Both the position numbers and the translations under genes were made by a program. From Sulfopaludibacter sp963815475 (lineage in GTDB: Bacteria > Acidobacteriota > Terriglobia > Bryobacterales > Bryobacteraceae), in the NCBI GenBank assembly GCA_963815475.1, contig CAWFHD010000003.1, positions 5,022,001-5,086,000 of the forward strand: a DNA stretch of 64,000 bases, given 5' to 3'. Of this stretch, positions 60,153-64,000 are shown piece by piece. The notes beneath the pieces are model-generated. The model was not told the DNA's origin and did no database searches. It was given only the letters and a program-made list of their open reading frames with translations. How positions within the stretch are numbered: the stretch's first letter is position 1; each line of letters starts with the position of its first letter.

Positions 60153-60665
60153 TTATTTCGACCAGGGCGGGACAACGCCGTTCGTGCGCGCATAAGCGAT
60201 CGACTGCCCAAGATGCTCGTGCTGATCCCCGAAAAGGTACCGGACAGCCTCTTCCTTGGTCATGTCCTTTCCGAATATTTTCACCGGAGCCTTTAGATCC
60301 GCATCCGAAAGTCCCTCGATACCTTTCTGCACATTCGCATAAGACGTCTTCAACGCCTCTTGCAACTTCTCCGGATCGGTAATCGGCGCGGACTGGCCGC
60401 TGGTGGCTGCGCCGGTCAGCGTTCTGGCGAGCACCCCGTTCTCCGCCACGATCAGGTTGAATACGTCGCTTACCGATCGCACGCCTTCACCTGGCTTCCA
60501 GTCATACTTACCTGCCATGACGCGAGCCAGTCCGCTGAATTTATCGGAAAGTGCCCCGGCTTCTTTGGCGAGCGATGCTTGAACGGATTGCGCCTGTAAT
60601 GAAAAAACACTCAGCGCCGCGACCGCCGCCGCATATCCCACGGTTCCCATTCGAATTGTTCTCAT
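60153..60665 (-). CDS. Secreted DinB-superfamily protein
   Basis: A 170-residue protein starting at ATG 60665, with GAGAGGA 7 bases upstream and a signal peptide (YAAAVAALSVFSLQAQSVQA). The mature part is a four-helix DinB/YfiT-like bundle: MAGKYDWKPGEGVRSVSDVF, a histidine in YLFGDQHEHLGQSIAYAR near the C-terminus, and the end NGVVPPWSK, which is usual in this group. DinB-like proteins are often metal-dependent thiol transferases or hydrolases. Exported forms are common in Acidobacteria but their role is not known. The gene lies downstream of the broken ADOP permease, on the same strand. Confidence 0.85.
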   Translation of the reverse strand: MRTIRMGTVGYAAAVAALSVFSLQAQSVQASLAKEAGALSDKFSGLARVMAGKYDWKPGEGVRSVSDVFNLIVAENGVLARTLTGAATSGQSAPITDPEKLQEALKTSYANVQKGIEGLSDADLKAPVKIFGKDMTKEEAVRYLFGDQHEHLGQSIAYARTNGVVPPWSK

Positions 60666-60718
60666 CGTAAAATCCTCTCCTCTCGTATCAACCATTGCCT
60701 TCGCAAAACGGCCCCGCG

Positions 60719-61303
60719 TTATTCATGGCGCAGTGCAAGGAGCGGATCGATCCGGCTCGCTTTCCGCGCTGGAATGAAGCTCGCCAATAGCGCGACGCCA
60801 GCCAAGAGTATCGTCAGCGTCCCAAACGTCAACGGATCTGTGGGCTTGATGTCGAAAAGCAGAGTCTGCAGGAATCGCGTCAATACGAGTGATCCCATCA
60901 GCCCCGCGCCCACCCCGGCGACGACGATAAGCCCAGCTTCACTCAGAACGATTCTGAGAATGTCGCTGCGCCGGGCGCCTAGCGCCATGCGAAGACCGAT
61001 TTCACCGGTGCGCTGGCTGATCGCATAGGCCATGACTCCGTAAATTCCGACGCAGGCGAGAAGGAAAGCCACAATCGCGAAGATCCCGAGGATCTCCAGA
61101 GCAAACCTGCGCGCCGCCATGCTTTTCGCCACGATTTCGTCCATCGTTTGAATTCCGAAGACGGGGATAGTGGGGTCCACCGCCTGCACCTCGCGGCGAA
61201 TTGCCTCACTGAGAGCACCCGGGGCCGCGGCTGTCGCGGAGGTAAACAGCCGAATTATAAGATGGAGCCTGGGGGTTGGGGAGGTAGATATGGGGCGTGC
61301 CAC
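60719..61303 (-). pseudogene. ADOP permease fragment 4: C-terminal FtsX-like domain
   Basis: The last part of an acidobacterial duplicated orphan permease (MacB-like). It holds EVQAVDPTIPVFGIQTMDEI, the membrane helices ILGIFAIVAFLLACVGIYGV and VLSEAGLIVVAGVGAGLMGS, the RTGEIGLRMALGARRSDILR loop, and the terminal ARKASRIDPLLALRHE. The end is intact; the beginning is out of frame with fragment 3, joined near 61260. Confidence 0.85.
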
Positions 61304-61565
61304 CCGTATCGAAGCCGTCGGTCTTTATGTCACCGACGACGCCAACTATGGTGATGTTTCCCGCGACAGCTTGCCGGCTCGGAGCGCGCGAATCGGCGGA
61401 TGTGAGCTGGATCGCCCGTCCCGAACTCAGTTGGATATGCTGACCGACGGGATCGCTGTCTTTCCAATATTCTCGCTGGAGCGCTTCGTTGATCACCGCG
61501 ACCCGCTGGCCTGTCGAGTTGTCGTGCTCAGTGAACACTCTCCCCTTTCGAAGAGGGGTCTTCAA
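61206..61565 (-). pseudogene. ADOP permease fragment 3: second periplasmic domain
   Basis: Carries the MacB_PCD-type periplasmic segment KTPLRKGRVFTEHDNSTGQR, VAVINEALQREYWKDSDPVG and NITIVGVVGDIKTDGFDTGG. The frame breaks near 61260 (to fragment 4) and near 61655 on its upstream side; the region between is readable in the third frame (FSIEGRAAESERVPVAEVAS, VSSGYFEVL). Confidence 0.82.
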
Positions 61566-61603
61566 GACTTCGAAGTATCCTGAACTTACGCTGGCGACCT
61601 CGG

Positions 61604-62443
61604 CTACCGGGACGCGTTCGGATTCGGCTGCACGGCCTTCGATCGAAAAGTATTCTTTCTCCGTTTATTGCCCAAGGGAAGACTTTCGGCGCTACCGACA
61701 GCCGCCTGTACAACGCCGGACAGAGCGCCGACCCGGCGCAGAACTTCCCGATAATATGCCCCGCGCTTCTCGATCAGCCGATAAGCATCCGCCGCCGGAT
61801 CGTTCGGGACAGGCAGCCATATTCTTGCGGTTACCATTTGGTGGGGGTCGAAGCCCGGGCGCACTTCAAGAAGGCGCCAAAAGCCTCGCAAGAGGAGACC
61901 GGCACTAATGAGCAGAACAAGGGAAAGCGCAATTTCGGCGGCCACCAGCACGCGCGAGGTGTTTTTCTGACGTTTGCTTGTTCCCGATCCTCGGCTGCCC
62001 TCTCTGAGGCTGACGATCTGGTTCGGACCTGCTGTTTGCAGCGCGGGCATCAGGCCGAAAACCAGTCCCGTCAGGATCGAAACCGCAAAGGCGAACAACA
62101 ACACTCCTGGACTGAAGGCGATCTCGCTTACACGCGGAAGTTCGGGCGGCGCCAAGCTCAAAAGCCATGTCTTCATGAACACAACGGCACACAAAACCAA
62201 TCCGCCCGAGATCAGCGAGAGCAAGACATTCTCCGCGAGCAATTGCATGATCAGCCGCGTTCTTCCGGCGCCGAGGGCTCGCCGCACGGCTATTTCCCGT
62301 TGACGGCCTGGCGAGCGGGCCAGCAGCAGATTCGCAAGATTCACGCAGGCGATCAGCAGAACGCACCCGACGGCTCCGAAGAGTACGAACAGCTCTGTCC
62401 GCGTGTTACCGACCAGGTCTTCCTGCAGGGAAACCAAACGCAA
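61604..62443 (-). pseudogene. ADOP permease fragment 2: first FtsX domain and start of second half
   Basis: Contains ELFVLFGAVGCVLLIACVNL with ANLLLARSPGRQREIAVRRA, further helices (GVLLFAFAVSILTGLVFGLM), the internal repeat start (VLVAAEIALSLVLLISAGLL) and ARIWLPVPND. The upstream join is near 62440, where another frame (62353-62598) carries GAMGRLRPGLTIAQAQARLD. Confidence 0.85.
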
Positions 62444-62630
62444 TCCCCATCGGGCGGGCGCTGATAGTCGTCAGAATATTGACTGCTCAATTGCGCCGTA
62501 AATGCATCCAGGCGTGCTTGCGCCTGAGCGATGGTAAGGCCGGGCCGTAACCGCCCCATGGCTCCAGGAATCATTCTTAGAGATCTCTGCGCGGGCACGG
62601 GCCACGGAGGCCCACTAAATCCTGCGCCGT

Positions 62631-63254
62631 CTACACATCTACGTCGCCGGCAAGCGACCGGCCGGGATGTCTGAACTCCGGCGGCATAACGCCTAGGACG
62701 GTATAGAGGTCGCCATCGACGCGGATTTGCTTTCCAAGAGCCGTCGGATCCCCGCCGAACGTACGGCGCCAGAAAGCATCGCTGAGCACGACGCCTTCAA
62801 CGAATCCCGGCTGCTCGTCGTTCACGGTGTAGACGCGGCCCAGCTCGGGCCGTGCCCCCAGCATCGTGAAATAATTGGTGCTCGTTGCGAGCAGTTCGAT
62901 GCGCTCCGGTTTTTCGCCTCCTGTGAGATTCCCATCGGAGGGATATATGGCGGAGATGTTTTCGAAAACATCGGATCTGTCGCGCAGGTCCCATAGCTCC
63001 GGCGCCGAAATCCCAACGTCGCGGCTGTTCGAGCCGCGCAAGTCGTCGTAGATACGAACGAGCCGCTCGGGATGAGGGTACGGCAACGGACTCAGAAGGA
63101 CTGCCTGGACGGCTGTAAACACGGCCACGTTCGCGCCGATGCCGAGCGCCAAGGTCAGTATGGCCGCTGCCGCAAATCCGGGGCTTTGACGCAACCTGCG
63201 TGCCGCGTAGCAACAATCGTTTCCTACGTTCTCCAGCCAGCCTGAAGCGTCCAT
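62631..63254 (-). pseudogene. ADOP permease fragment 1: N-terminus
   Basis: The start of the protein: DCCYAARRLRQSPGFAAAAI with LTLALGIGANVAVFTAVQAV is the diagnostic ADOP beginning, followed by LLSPLPYPHPERLVRIYDDL, the periplasmic domain (NYFTMLGARPELGRVYTVND, VVLSDAFWRRTFGGDPTALG) and VLGVMPPEF. The frame ends in a TAG near 62631, where similarity continues in another frame. The whole locus (60719-63254, about 845 codons) has full family length, so frameshifts rather than deletions broke it. Confidence 0.85.
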
Positions 63255-63371
63255 AGCTGATCTCCCTGAGTGCCTGGTGGCTACACGAAAATGTTAGCGA
63301 GCCGCACCGAAGGAGTACAGATACAGAAAGAAGAATTACAGACGGGTACAATTATGGTTTCCTGGGTGGGA

Positions 63372-64000
63372 TCAGCCCCGTGCCTGCCTCTCGCAAAGGC
63401 GGCCTAAGGTCATGAGCGCTCGATCGTGATTCTTCGTCCAGACGTGTCCGCAATTGAGGCGAATGTAGTTTTTGTATCGGCCCGTCGCGGAAAAGAGGGC
63501 TCCCGGCGAGATGCTGATGCGCTCCGTCAAGGCGGCCCGATGCAGTTTAAGAGCATCGAGTTTCCCTGACAGTTCAATCCATAACATGTGACCGCCCGCA
63601 GGCCGGCTGATGCGGGTGCCCGCCGGAAAATACTCTGCGACGGCCTGGCGCATGTTTTCCGCCTGGCAAGCGAGCGTCGCGCGCAACCGCCTCAAATGAC
63701 GGTCATAACTGCCAGACTCCAGAAACTCCGCCACCACCAACTGCTGCAGCGACGGGGCCGCCACGCTAGTGAACAGCTTTAGCCTCTCCACCTCTGCCCG
63801 GAACCGTCCTGCCAGCATCCAGCCGATACGGTATCCCGGCGATAGAGTTTTCGAAAACGACGAGCAGAGTAGAACGAGACCTTTACGATCAAACGACTTT
63901 GCCGTTAACGGACGGGCAGTATCATAGGCGAGGTCCCCATACGAATCCTCTTCTATGACCGCGACGTTTGCCCGGCTGGTCAAATCCACCAGGGCCCGCT
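63372..64000 (-). CDS. MocR/GntR-type aminotransferase-domain regulator, C-terminal part (runs off window)
   Basis: The frame is open to the window edge, so the N-terminal part is missing. It encodes the second half of a fold-type I PLP domain: ANVAVIEEDSYGDLAYD, the PLP-lysine motif SSFSKTLSPGYRIGWMLAG, a GGHMLWIELSG segment and the C-terminal ISISPGALFSATGRYKNYIR with LNCGH. These are features of MocR-like proteins (PdxR/YdcR type), where an N-terminal GntR winged helix is fused to an aminotransferase-like domain, and also of some stand-alone aminotransferases. Which of the two applies needs the sequence beyond base 64000. Confidence 0.82.
   Translation of the reverse strand, partial: RALVDLTSRANVAVIEEDSYGDLAYDTARPLTAKSFDRKGLVLLCSSFSKTLSPGYRIGWMLAGRFRAEVERLKLFTSVAAPSLQQLVVAEFLESGSYDRHLRRLRATLACQAENMRQAVAEYFPAGTRISRPAGGHMLWIELSGKLDALKLHRAALTERISISPGALFSATGRYKNYIRLNCGHVWTKNHDRALMTLGRLCERQARG

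Overview
The window looks like chromosomal DNA from an acidobacterium of the Solibacter/Bryobacter type. This is inferred from gene content: a secreted NHL-repeat protein with the C-terminal domain typical of Solibacter (the TIGR03437 type), an ADOP-type duplicated MacB-like permease, two planctomycete-type cytochrome c (DUF1587/1592/1588/1585) plus DUF1552 gene pairs, an Oar-like TonB receptor with a carboxypeptidase-regulatory N-terminus, futalosine-pathway MqnA, and many secreted proteins with Gly/Arg-rich linkers.

Layout. 0-2 kb: nitrosative-stress/anaerobic block on the minus strand (4Fe-4S membrane protein, RIC/ScdA di-iron repair protein interrupted by an in-frame amber codon, Crp/Fnr regulator). 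2-8 kb: NHL/TIGR03437 protein, mqnA, secG, tRNA-Leu(GAG), a decayed cytochrome-type pseudogene and a degenerate receiver protein. 8.4-21.6 kb: a Crp-type regulator divergent from a same-strand six-gene cluster that I could not assign to a known system. It encodes a helix-rich 815-aa protein, an HExxH zinc-peptidase-like protein, two proteins of unknown fold, a 1002-aa protein with three 54-residue repeats and a transglutaminase/papain-like Cys-His-Asn region, and a 1230-aa protein fusing a trypsin-like protease to a beta-lactamase/DD-peptidase-like domain. The last two proteins share an 85-residue domain. 21.6-28 kb: PIN/AbrB toxin-antitoxin pair, single-strand DNA-binding protein, MltF-like lytic transglycosylase, DsbD-N-like protein, cupin, truncated ECF sigma factor with anti-sigma. 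28-33 kb: DUF1552 and a frameshifted planctomycete-type cytochrome gene. 33-35 kb: D-cysteine desulfhydrase-like enzyme and L,D-transpeptidase.

35.8-59.6 kb is a carbohydrate (probably arabinan) utilisation region: a winged-helix/TM/malectin regulator, a GH43 arabinanase-like enzyme, a secreted small protein, an esterase, L-arabinose isomerase, a second cytochrome/DUF1552 pair, a TonB receptor, a TMTC-like TPR membrane protein, a double-domain esterase, a second winged-helix/TM protein (frameshifted), a GH51 arabinofuranosidase split by a frameshift, and a decayed second GH51 fragment. A motif AACCGTTAA recurs in intergenic regions here and is a candidate operator. 60-64 kb: DinB-like protein, an ADOP permease broken by at least four frameshifts, and the end of a MocR-type aminotransferase regulator.

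At least nine otherwise well-conserved reading frames are broken by single indels or a stop. These could be real decay or assembly errors; the sequence alone cannot decide. No CRISPR array, rRNA, insertion sequence or prophage was recognised.
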